Assembly (NCBI GenBank): GCA_934141445.1
Contig: CAKPCF010000010.1
Span: 1 to 51,047 of the forward strand
Reading direction: 5' to 3'
Origin: an uncultured Clostridia bacterium
GTDB taxonomy: Bacteria; Bacillota; Clostridia; TANB77; CAG-508
Length of the DNA stretch: 51,047 nt
Below the pieces are notes generated by a model that saw nothing but the letters and a program-made list of their open reading frames with translations, was not told the DNA's origin and made no database searches. How positions within the stretch are numbered: the first letter of the stretch is position 1; the number at the start of each line of letters is the position of its first letter. Position numbers and translations under genes: made by a program. Of this stretch, positions 1-7,815 are shown one piece after another.

Positions 1-35
1 TTTCTCAAGATATATGCTATAGCATTTTTTAACAT
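1..35 (-). CDS. Partial CDS start, unknown product
   Basis: Only the first eleven codons are inside the window; they read MLKNAIAYILR. A good ribosome-binding site, GGAGAG at 44-49, lies 8 bases upstream of the ATG at 33-35, so this is probably a real gene start running off the left edge. A hydrophobic or amphipathic N-terminus is suggested, but nothing more can be said about function. It follows the coiled-coil gene on the same strand and may belong to the same small accessory group. Confidence 0.45.
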   Translation of the reverse strand, partial: MLKNAIAYILR

Positions 36-121
36 TTTTATCACTCTCCTTTATACATATTTAATAGATTCCATTCTCATTACTCCTTTTTCTTTAACAT
101 AAATCTTATATATTTACTTAT

Positions 122-913
122 TTATAAATTTGAATGATTCATTGCATCCAGTTTTAATCCTAAATCTTGAATCTCTGAATAAATACTTCCATATCCATAT
201 GGATCTAATGAATCACCCATTTTATTGTTCAAATCACTTAATTCGTTTTCTAATTCTTCAATCTTTGAATATAAACTATATGAATCATATACACTCAAAG
301 CAGAATCTATTTTACTATATATATCATCCATTATTTCTCTTAATTGGTTTAATATTTCTGCTGGAGAATCAGAATATGTTTCTATTGTATTATCTATCTC
401 ATTTGCTATTTCATCAATTTTACTACTTATTTCACTTAATCTTGGCAAATTATTATCAATATCTTTTATAACTTTATTGATATTATCTTTTACATTAATT
501 ATTTCATTTAAAGTAGAATCTATGGTGTTAATTTTTAATGTTACATTTTTTATTAATTTTTTAAATTCAATTATCTGCTTCGTTTCATTTTCGATATTTA
601 AATTCAATATATCTTTAGTTTTCTTCAATTCATCTATATTATTATTTATATCTTTAAAAATACCTTTATAATTTTTTATATATGTAACTTTATTATTTAA
701 ATTCTCCACATTATCATTACTTAACTTTAAAGCTAACATCATTTCAATCAATAGTTCTTTTTCTGATAATGAATTCCAATATTCTTTATCTTTTGTAACT
801 GCATTAAGTAAGTTGTTAAATCCATTTTCAGCATCTTTTTTACCTTGATTATAACTATCTTCAACCTTTTTTTGCCATTCCTCTTGGAGCTTTTTAGTAT
901 TAAATATTTTCAT
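122..913 (-). CDS. Coiled-coil protein of unknown function
   Basis: A 263-residue, Asn/Asp/Glu/Lys/Ile-rich soluble protein with no signal peptide or membrane segment. Most of it (about residues 45-235) has the hydrophobic heptad spacing of a long coiled coil, with many runs such as IDEIANEIDNTI. I do not recognise a family. The start is set at the third in-frame initiation codon (MKIFNTKKL), because the AAGGATG stretch just upstream sits at ribosome-binding distance; starts 6 and 3 codons earlier (TTG and ATG) lack a site. It lies directly downstream of a decayed DUF1016-like fragment and a RhuM-family gene, so it may be accessory cargo. Structural or scaffold roles are possible but unproven. 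Confidence 0.7.
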   Translation of the reverse strand: MKIFNTKKLQEEWQKKVEDSYNQGKKDAENGFNNLLNAVTKDKEYWNSLSEKELLIEMMLALKLSNDNVENLNNKVTYIKNYKGIFKDINNNIDELKKTKDILNLNIENETKQIIEFKKLIKNVTLKINTIDSTLNEIINVKDNINKVIKDIDNNLPRLSEISSKIDEIANEIDNTIETYSDSPAEILNQLREIMDDIYSKIDSALSVYDSYSLYSKIEELENELSDLNNKMGDSLDPYGYGSIYSEIQDLGLKLDAMNHSNL

Positions 914-957
914 TCTACTCATCCTTATCAAACTTTTTTATATTCTCGCTATTATTT

Positions 958-1146
958 CTAAATAATCTTTTTCGTTTGTCTCAACTGATTTTTTATGTAT
1001 TTATCATACTCTTTATATGCTTTTTCAAAAACCTTTTTGCATGATATTGCTATAGCACATTCTAAAATATCCTTATAAGTTATTGAATTAGTATCAAAAG
1101 TTAATAAATTATTTGTCCAACTAATTTGTGTCAACAGTGGTGACAC
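958..1146 (-). pseudogene. Fragment resembling DUF1016 (YhcG-type nuclease) N-domain
   Basis: A 62-codon open frame whose only plausible starts are a GTG inside an inverted repeat and a nearby TTG, neither with a ribosome-binding site. Its first residues, SPLLTQISWTNNLL, match the conserved SWT/SWSH segment that I recall from DUF1016 N-terminal domains (YhcG-like PDDEXK nucleases). The rest, ending in a Lys-rich tail, does not continue that family. DUF1016 proteins are several hundred residues long, so this would be a deletion remnant. It sits directly downstream of the RhuM gene. Alternative: a genuine small protein translated by coupling to RhuM. The family match is from memory, not a search. 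Confidence 0.4.
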
Positions 1147-1150
1147 AAAT
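1124..1150. repeat. Perfect 10-bp inverted repeat (ATTTGTGTCA / TGACACAAAT)
   Basis: Ten bases at 1124-1133 are repeated in inverted form at 1141-1150 with a 7-base loop. It lies just after the RhuM stop codon and covers the putative GTG start of the 62-codon fragment. On the minus strand no T-run follows, so it is a weak terminator candidate. It could be an operator, an RNA hairpin or a rearrangement scar. Confidence 0.5.
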
Positions 1151-1156
1151 AAAAAA

Positions 1157-2173
1157 TCATTTATTTTTTAATTTATTTGCTTCATTAAGCAACTTATCAA
1201 AATCCGAAACTATCTTTTGGCTTTTATTAAATTCTATATACTCTTTCTCAGCTTTTTCTTCTGCTTGTTTTCTTGATATTTTACCATTATCTTTTAAAAT
1301 ATCATATTTTCTAAATTCCAAAAATTCATTTATACTTTTTGCAAATTCTTCCATAGTAAATGTGTTTTCTCTTTCTACTAGGTCTTCTATATAATCAAAA
1401 TATCCTGAAACCGTTCTCTCTAATCTTTTTATTTGTTTTTCATCTAGATAGTTTTTAGCAATCATTACATCTGATTTTAATATTCTTCCATCTGGTGAAT
1501 TTTTCCAAGTAGTTAATCCCATATTTTCTTTAGTATGATCTGCTTTTTGATATATTATTTCTGCAGCTGTATTACCTGTAATTGCATAATGGAATTTATT
1601 TTTAACATTTGCATAAAATTGTTGTGTTGTATCAGAATTTCTATCATAATCTATACTACATTCTGCAAATAGATCTGTTATCTGCTGCCATATTCTTCGT
1701 TCACTTGTTCTAATTGAACGAATTCTTTCTAATAATTCTTTAAAATAATCTTTTCCAAATTTTGGTCCGTTTTTTAGTAATTCATCATTTAAAACAAATC
1801 CTTTTTTTATATACTCTTTTAATGTATTAGTTGCCCATATTCTAAAATCTGTTGCCTGTTTTGAGTTTACTCTATATCCAACCGCAATTATTGCATCTAA
1901 ACTATAAAATGATATTTCTCTTGAAACCTCTCTGTTTCCTTCTTTTTGAACTGTTCGAATTTTTCGAATAGTTCGATTTTCTTCTAATTCATGTGTTTCA
2001 AAAATTTCTTTTAAATGATAATTTATTGTGTTCACTTCTACTTCAAATAATTTTGACATTGATTTTTGTGTCAACCAAAAATCTTCATTGTCATATAAAA
2101 CTTCTACAGAAATATTATCATTGTTTTGACTTTGGTATATGATTAAATCTCTTAAATTTTCTATAGGATTCAT
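1157..2173 (-). CDS. RhuM family protein
   Basis: A 338-residue member of the RhuM family (named after a Salmonella pathogenicity-island gene; molecular function unknown). Seen directly: an N-terminal winged-helix-like segment (FWLTQKSMSKLFEVEVNTINYHL, here split as FWLTQKSMSKLF and EVNTINYHL), then RKIRTVQKEG, the family-typical ISFYSLDAIIAVGYRVNSKQ and FRIWATNTLKEYI, and a C-terminal KISRKQAEEKAEKEY. Length is normal for the family. The start is placed at MNPIENL because AAAGGAG lies 8 bases upstream; an ATG two codons earlier is too close to that site. RhuM genes are usually found in genomic islands, prophages and defence neighbourhoods, often near Fic or DUF1016 genes, which fits the fragment next door. 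The tight 29-base gap to queH suggests shared transcription. Confidence 0.85.
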   Translation of the reverse strand: MNPIENLRDLIIYQSQNNDNISVEVLYDNEDFWLTQKSMSKLFEVEVNTINYHLKEIFETHELEENRTIRKIRTVQKEGNREVSREISFYSLDAIIAVGYRVNSKQATDFRIWATNTLKEYIKKGFVLNDELLKNGPKFGKDYFKELLERIRSIRTSERRIWQQITDLFAECSIDYDRNSDTTQQFYANVKNKFHYAITGNTAAEIIYQKADHTKENMGLTTWKNSPDGRILKSDVMIAKNYLDEKQIKRLERTVSGYFDYIEDLVERENTFTMEEFAKSINEFLEFRKYDILKDNGKISRKQAEEKAEKEYIEFNKSQKIVSDFDKLLNEANKLKNK

Positions 2174-2202
2174 TCTCATTTCTCCTTTGCTTTCTAGTCA
2201 AA

Positions 2203-2757
2203 CTACTTTTCTTTATCTCTCTTAATTTGCTTACTATATCTGTCCTCCTCTGAAAATACACATCCACAATATTTTTGCATATATAAACCTAGTTCTCTTG
2301 CCTTAGCTTGTCCCTCTCTAAATCCTACTCTAAAATCTCTATATACAAAATCAATCTCATATTTTTTAGCAAGTTGTTCTGCCAATTCTTTTATAACATC
2401 ATGTTGTTGATATGGGCTCACTAATAAAGTAGTTGAAAATGCATCATAACCATTTTCTTTTGCAAATTTTGCAGTTTGTTCTAGTCGAACAGGATAGCAA
2501 TAATTTTTACAGCGATTCTTTAAATCATTTGAAACATTTTTACAAAAGTCATCTAAACCGTAATTTTCTTCTATAATTAGTTTAAAATTTTCCATTTTAC
2601 TATATTCTATTAAAGTATCTCTTCTAGTTTTATATTCTATATATGGGTGAATATTAGGATTGAACCAGTATGATACTGGTTCAATTCCTTCTTTTCTTAA
2701 GCTATCTATGCAATATACACTACAAGGTGCACAACATGTATGTAATAATAAATTCAT
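2203..2757 (-). CDS. queH: Epoxyqueuosine reductase QueH
   Basis: QueH reduces epoxyqueuosine to queuosine in tRNA, the last step of queuosine synthesis, and replaces the cobalamin enzyme QueG in many anaerobes. The 184 residues show the family hallmarks: an N-terminal HTCCAPCS cysteine cluster, FNPNIHP, and a C-terminal YCGCVFSEEDR pair of cysteines that with the first pair ligate the iron-sulfur/iron centre. An internal CKNYCYP adds further cysteines. The start at MNLLLHTCC fits the family; GAAAGGA lies 12 bases upstream, a spacing seen for other genes here that use this 5' part of the Shine-Dalgarno. A longer start (to 2778, MKGMKFI) is possible. The queA and tgt genes for earlier steps are at 40-42 kb. 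Confidence 0.93.
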   Translation of the reverse strand: MNLLLHTCCAPCSVYCIDSLRKEGIEPVSYWFNPNIHPYIEYKTRRDTLIEYSKMENFKLIIEENYGLDDFCKNVSNDLKNRCKNYCYPVRLEQTAKFAKENGYDAFSTTLLVSPYQQHDVIKELAEQLAKKYEIDFVYRDFRVGFREGQAKARELGLYMQKYCGCVFSEEDRYSKQIKRDKEK

Positions 2758-2820
2758 AATGAATTTCATTCCTTTCATTTTTAAAATAAAGAAAAACTAT
2801 AATTTTTGCCAGTCACTTCT

Positions 2821-4374
2821 TTATTTTTTTACTTCATGATATTCTTTTTCTGTATTTACTTTCCAAATATTATCTTTAGTTGTTACATTATTTCTAATAT
2901 TTTTTACTGTTTCCATTGCAGTTACCATTGAATGGTCCATATTATTATATCTATGTTGTCCATTTCTACCTACGCAATATAGATTATCAAATTTATTTAA
3001 ATAAGCTATTAACTTATCAATTTCATCATAAGTATCAAAATATGCTGGATATGCTTTCTTTACTCTTTCTCTATGAGAATCTAAAACATCATTTTCTTCA
3101 ATAATTCCCATACTTACCAATTCTTTAATTGCAAATTTAGTAAATTCTTCATCTGACATATTCCAATATTCATCACCTTCATTGCAAAAATATTCTAGTC
3201 CTATCCAAACTTGTTCTTCTGGTTTTGATACCATATAAGGTGACCAATTATTAAAAATTTGAATTCGTCCAAGTTTTACATCAGGTTCTTGAACATATAT
3301 CCAACAATCTGGAACAATGTTTCCAAGTGTTTGAATCTTTGTTTTATTTTTTAAATCTAATTTCTTTAATAATAAACCAACTGTCATAAAATCTCTATAT
3401 GGTAAACCTGTTGCAATTTTTCTTATATCTTCTGGTACAACTTCTTCTTTCATATCTTCAACTAAATCTTTTAATGGCATTGATGATATGAATATATCTC
3501 CAGAAAATACTTCAATTTTTCCATCATGTACACATTCTACAGAAACAATTTTATTGCCTTCTATATTTATTTTTTGAACAGAATGTTCTTTTAATATTTT
3601 TCCACCCTTTTTCTCAAATTCATCTGCTAAAGTTTCCCAAAGTTGACCTGGTCCATACTTTGGATACCAAAATTGTTCGATTAAGGAAGTCTCAACTTTT
3701 TTACTTTTTGGATTAAATATTTTTCTAAACATATCTTTTATTACAGCTGTAATTGATAAGCCTTTTACTCTTTGAGAACCCCAATCAGCTGATATTACAC
3801 TTGGATGTCTTCCCCATAATTTTTCTGTATATTTTTCAAAAAACATACCATATAAAACTTTTCCAAATCTATTTATATAAAAATTTTCTAGTGATGTTTC
3901 TTCTTTTTTTACAAAAATAGATTTTAAATAGCTAAATCCTGATTTTATGGTTCTAACTAATCCCATATTAGTAAAAGTTTCTAGCTTTAAAGAAACTGGA
4001 TAGTCAAAAAATTTCTTTAAATAATAAATTCTTGACACTCTATCTCTTACTAACATTACTTTATCTTCTTTTTCTGGGTCTGGTCCACCTTCTTTTAAAG
4101 GCTTCTCTCTATTTAGTTTTTTATCATCATAAGATGGAGCACCTTGAATAGGCATTAAATCTTCCCAAAATTTCATAACATTTTCATCTTTTGAAAAGAA
4201 TCTATGTCCACCAATATCCATTCTGTTTCCATTATATCTAACTGTTTTAGATATACCACCAACTTGCTTGTCCTCTTCTAAAATAACAACTTCATATTCT
4301 TCATTGTCTTTTAATAACTCATATCCAGCTGTTAGCCCTGCTGGCCCTGCTCCAATAATAATTACTTTCTTCAT
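2821..4374 (-). CDS. FAD-dependent amine-oxidase / UDP-galactopyranose-mutase-like oxidoreductase
   Basis: A 517-residue flavoprotein. The N-terminus has the dinucleotide-binding GAGPAGLTAGYELL motif and an acidic residue ending strand 2 (VVILEED), followed by QVGGISKTV and the GGHRFF block shared by protoporphyrinogen-oxidase-like and UDP-galactopyranose-mutase-like enzymes. The C-terminal NLYCVGRNGQHRYNNMDHS is the second FAD-contact region typical of this branch. No signal peptide or membrane anchor. Members often sit next to glycosyltransferases and polyprenyl-sugar genes, and here the gene is 19 bases downstream of a large membrane protein of glycosyltransferase-like topology. I infer a role in modifying a nucleotide-sugar or lipid-linked sugar; the exact substrate is unknown. 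Confidence 0.8.
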   Translation of the reverse strand: MKKVIIIGAGPAGLTAGYELLKDNEEYEVVILEEDKQVGGISKTVRYNGNRMDIGGHRFFSKDENVMKFWEDLMPIQGAPSYDDKKLNREKPLKEGGPDPEKEDKVMLVRDRVSRIYYLKKFFDYPVSLKLETFTNMGLVRTIKSGFSYLKSIFVKKEETSLENFYINRFGKVLYGMFFEKYTEKLWGRHPSVISADWGSQRVKGLSITAVIKDMFRKIFNPKSKKVETSLIEQFWYPKYGPGQLWETLADEFEKKGGKILKEHSVQKINIEGNKIVSVECVHDGKIEVFSGDIFISSMPLKDLVEDMKEEVVPEDIRKIATGLPYRDFMTVGLLLKKLDLKNKTKIQTLGNIVPDCWIYVQEPDVKLGRIQIFNNWSPYMVSKPEEQVWIGLEYFCNEGDEYWNMSDEEFTKFAIKELVSMGIIEENDVLDSHRERVKKAYPAYFDTYDEIDKLIAYLNKFDNLYCVGRNGQHRYNNMDHSMVTAMETVKNIRNNVTTKDNIWKVNTEKEYHEVKK

Positions 4375-4393
4375 TTTTTAAATTCCTTCTCAT

Positions 4394-6436
4394 TTATTTC
4401 CAAAAACATATTTTAGATTCTATATTATAATATACTTTAGGTATAAGCTCTTTCATTGATACACCAGATATACTCTCAAAACCAGTTAAAATATTAACTA
4501 TAATTGTTATACAAACTATTATTTTCAATATATTAAACATTATATCTTTAGTTTCCTTATGTTTGTAATTTTTATAATTTTCTAAAAATACTAATATTCC
4601 TGCTAATACAAAATATATTGCAAAATCAAGCAAATATCTTCCGGTACTTCCTGCTTGCATTACAATAATTATATTTAAAATAATACCAATTATCAATATA
4701 CTTATAACTAATTTTTTTAATTCTTTATTTTCGCTTCCTTTTAGGAATTTTTTTATTCCAAATATACAGAAAAATGCAATTGGTGATAATATAAATACTC
4801 CACCTGGCATATCTTCAATATAATAATACGAAAAAATTTCAAAAATATTTGAATTTACTTGCATAAAAGGAAATGCACCTATTACAGTAGGAATATTAAA
4901 CAAATTATATATAAAACCTAATGGAACAGTACATAATCTATTTTTTAGATTTCTCATGTCATTCATTGTTAATTGATACTTTGCGCCAAATTCAAAGATA
5001 CTTCCAAATCTCACATAATTGTAAAGCATCATTAAAATACCAACTACTGCATATGGGCCTATAAAAGCAATTGCATTCTTTATACACTCATTTTTATTAC
5101 CTTTTTCTTGTTTTATAAATTTAATTATAAATGGAATTGTAAAAATTGATGCAATTAAAGTTGTTGGTCTACAAGCTACTGCTAAAGCTAAACATAATGC
5201 TCCCAAAAATATCCTTTTACTTGAAAAGCTATTGTCTTTTTCACATGTAACAAATAAATACATTCCCTGCAATACAAAATATAATCCTGCAATATTTACT
5301 AATTCATAAAACCTTGGTGCAACATTTATCCAAATTATCATGCTTCCAAATAGCAATATTGCATTTGAAAAAAATAATAATTTAAATGGTAATTCTGAAA
5401 AATATTTTTTAAATAATTTTTTTATTAGCATAGCCATCAAAAGCAAACTTAATATGCTAAATATCAAAACTCCTGTTGCGGTCTGCATAAAAATACCTGT
5501 TATTAAATGGAATGGAACAAGTAAAATTAAAGCAGGTAATATTCCAAAATAAACATAATAATGGTTATTATATAAAGCAGCATCCCAAATATAATCTGTT
5601 CCTCTTTGTATTGAACTTCTTTCTACAGTATCATAAGAATTTTGCAAATTTAATAACTTTTCACTTGGTTCTTGGAGTAAATTAAATTGTCCTTGTTCTA
5701 TTGCTTGTACAAAATCTTTACTATATAAATCATACTTGGTACGAGTATTATTTTTATTAAACAAGCATACTATAAGCATTGCGATTACAGTTAATATGAT
5801 ATATGCTCTCTGCTGTTTAAGATTATTCTCCTTATAACCTTCGTTCCAATACTCATTATTTTTCAAAGAATATATAAATATCAATATAGCAGTAACTACT
5901 AATACTCTTGTTAAATCAAATTCAAATGGAATTTCAGTATTTAGTTGTACTTTAGATATCTTCACATCTTCATTACTACTATATCTAATTTCTAGATTTT
6001 TAACTCTTCCAGAAAGAAATACTGCTGTATATTTTGCATTTTCAACACTTGGAGTATACTGTTTGCTTGGCAAACCTCTTCGTGAAGTTGTCTCATCTCC
6101 ATATATTATTTGATAATCAATATACTCATTTTCTTTAACATTTTCAAATTCAACATAAATTGTTTTAATCTCATCATCAATATTTGAAATATTTATATAT
6201 TTCGTACCATCTGAATATTCCATAATATTTTCATTTAAATCATTGTAATTAAAATCATATTCATAATTTTTTGAAAAATCTAATCTATATGATTTTATAT
6301 TAAAAATTGTAAATTCAAGTAATAACGAGATTAGTATTGCACTTATGAAACCATATAAAGCAAATTTCTTTTTTCTATTTAAAACATTAGCTACTACACA
6401 AGCAATTAAAATTATAGATATACAGATATATTTCAT
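4394..6436 (-). CDS. Large polytopic membrane protein, glycosyltransferase-C-like topology
   Basis: A 680-residue membrane protein. Two N-terminal membrane helices are followed by an extracytoplasmic, beta-rich domain at about residues 50-170, then roughly ten or more hydrophobic segments to the C-terminus. The layout, with an aromatic-rich loop after the first core helix (DYIWDAALYNNHYYVYFG) and membrane-embedded Arg/Pro motifs (ACRPTT), recalls GT-C fold polyprenyl-phosphate-sugar transferases such as GT39/PMT relatives. I cannot see the classical DD/DE motif clearly, so the assignment is by layout only. It is upstream of, and probably cotranscribed with, the FAD oxidoreductase, suggesting joint work on an envelope or glycolipid sugar. 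Confidence 0.6.
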   Translation of the reverse strand: MKYICISIILIACVVANVLNRKKKFALYGFISAILISLLLEFTIFNIKSYRLDFSKNYEYDFNYNDLNENIMEYSDGTKYINISNIDDEIKTIYVEFENVKENEYIDYQIIYGDETTSRRGLPSKQYTPSVENAKYTAVFLSGRVKNLEIRYSSNEDVKISKVQLNTEIPFEFDLTRVLVVTAILIFIYSLKNNEYWNEGYKENNLKQQRAYIILTVIAMLIVCLFNKNNTRTKYDLYSKDFVQAIEQGQFNLLQEPSEKLLNLQNSYDTVERSSIQRGTDYIWDAALYNNHYYVYFGILPALILLVPFHLITGIFMQTATGVLIFSILSLLLMAMLIKKLFKKYFSELPFKLLFFSNAILLFGSMIIWINVAPRFYELVNIAGLYFVLQGMYLFVTCEKDNSFSSKRIFLGALCLALAVACRPTTLIASIFTIPFIIKFIKQEKGNKNECIKNAIAFIGPYAVVGILMMLYNYVRFGSIFEFGAKYQLTMNDMRNLKNRLCTVPLGFIYNLFNIPTVIGAFPFMQVNSNIFEIFSYYYIEDMPGGVFILSPIAFFCIFGIKKFLKGSENKELKKLVISILIIGIILNIIIVMQAGSTGRYLLDFAIYFVLAGILVFLENYKNYKHKETKDIMFNILKIIVCITIIVNILTGFESISGVSMKELIPKVYYNIESKICFWK

Positions 6437-6472
6437 AGACTACCCTCAAATTTTATTTTAGTATTTATTTTA

Positions 6473-7477
6473 CTAATTTCTATACTCTAATCCAAAATGC
6501 TCATAAGCCAAAGGTGTTACAATTCTTCCCCTAGCTGTTCTTGCTAAAAAACCTATTTGCATCAAATATGGCTCATACACATCTTCTAATGTAGCTGTTT
6601 CTTCATTTACTGTTGCAGCTAATGTTTCAAGTCCAACTGGTCCACCAGAATAGTGATGTATAATTGTTTCCAATATTTTTTTATCAATATTATCTAGTCC
6701 TAAATCATCTATTTCTAACTTTTTCAAAGCTGTTCGTGTTATTTCTAAGGTAATTTCTCCGTCACCTAAAACTGCTGCATAATCTCTAACTCTTTTTAAC
6801 AATCTGTTTGCAATTCTTGGAGTTCCTCTTGACCTTCTTGCAATTTCTTCAGCTGATTCTTCATCTATTTGCAAATCTAAAATTTTACTTGAACGTTTTA
6901 CAATTGTTTTTAAATCTTTTACAGAATACAATTCAAGTCTTTCTACAATTCCAAATCTATCTCTAAGTGGTGTAGAAAGAGAACCAGCTCTTGTTGTAGC
7001 TCCTATCAAAGTAAATTTAGGCAAGTCTAATCTGATACTTCTTGCAGTAGGACCTTTTCCTAAAATAATATCTAAGCAAAAGTCTTCTAAAGCTGGATAC
7101 AAAATTTCCTCAATATTTTTATTTATCCTATGAATTTCATCTATAAATAAAACATCATTTGGTGCTAAATTAGTCAAAAGTGAAGCCAAATCTCCAGGCT
7201 TTTCAATTGCAGGACCTGATGTAATTTTTATATTTGAATTCATCTCATTTGCAATGATATTTGAAAGTGTTGTTTTTCCTAATCCTGGAGGTCCGTATAA
7301 TAATACATGGTCTAAAGCCTCTCCTCTTTTTTTAGCAGCTTCTATGTATATTTTCATATTTTCTTTAACTTTAGTTTGACCTATATATTCATCTAAAGTT
7401 TGAGGTCTCAAAGTATTTTCTTGAATTTCTTCTTCAATATCTTGAACACCTGGTCTCATTAAATTTTCATCTTCCAT
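6473..7477 (-). CDS. ruvB: Holliday junction branch migration helicase RuvB
   Basis: RuvB is the AAA+ motor that, with RuvA, drives branch migration of Holliday junctions in recombinational repair. The 334 residues match full length. Visible motifs: LRPQTLDEYIGQ near the N-terminus, Walker A GPPGLGKTTLS, Walker B LFIDEIHR, sensor 1 GATTRAG, the arginine-finger region LRDRFGIV, and the C-terminal winged-helix with PYLMQIGFLARTARGR. ruvA and ruvC are not in the window. Confidence 0.97.
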   Translation of the reverse strand: MEDENLMRPGVQDIEEEIQENTLRPQTLDEYIGQTKVKENMKIYIEAAKKRGEALDHVLLYGPPGLGKTTLSNIIANEMNSNIKITSGPAIEKPGDLASLLTNLAPNDVLFIDEIHRINKNIEEILYPALEDFCLDIILGKGPTARSIRLDLPKFTLIGATTRAGSLSTPLRDRFGIVERLELYSVKDLKTIVKRSSKILDLQIDEESAEEIARRSRGTPRIANRLLKRVRDYAAVLGDGEITLEITRTALKKLEIDDLGLDNIDKKILETIIHHYSGGPVGLETLAATVNEETATLEDVYEPYLMQIGFLARTARGRIVTPLAYEHFGLEYRN

Positions 7478-7541
7478 CTTTTGCTCACTTTCTTATAACA
7501 ATTCTATCAAAATTTTATAAAAATTCTTCTAAAATAAATTT

Positions 7542-7784
7542 TTAATCTACAAGTCCTTTATATTGTAATTCCTCCATAAAAGGAAATAGTTCTCTGACTC
7601 TTTTTAATGTATAAATTGCTGTTCTTTGATGTGGACATTTTTCTGGTGCTTCAATCAATTCATTTTTATAACAATTCTTATCCATTTTATAAATTAAATA
7701 TTTGCAATTCATATACATATAATAAATTTGAAAACCATTATTCAAATCTTCCCAAAACATTTCAAAAGTGTATTTTTCGTTCAT
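7542..7784 (-). CDS. Small protein of unknown function
   Basis: An 80-residue soluble protein between ligA and ruvB. It has a clear GGAG ribosome-binding site upstream of the ATG, so it is likely translated. The sequence is rich in Tyr, Lys and Glu (FWEDLNNGFQIYYMYMNCKY) and has three cysteines, without a metal-binding CxxC pattern. No known domain is recognised. Its position in a run of DNA repair genes is suggestive only. Confidence 0.65.
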   Translation of the reverse strand: MNEKYTFEMFWEDLNNGFQIYYMYMNCKYLIYKMDKNCYKNELIEAPEKCPHQRTAIYTLKRVRELFPFMEELQYKGLVD

Positions 7785-7815
7785 TTATACTAAAAATCTC
7801 CTTTTATGATGTAAA

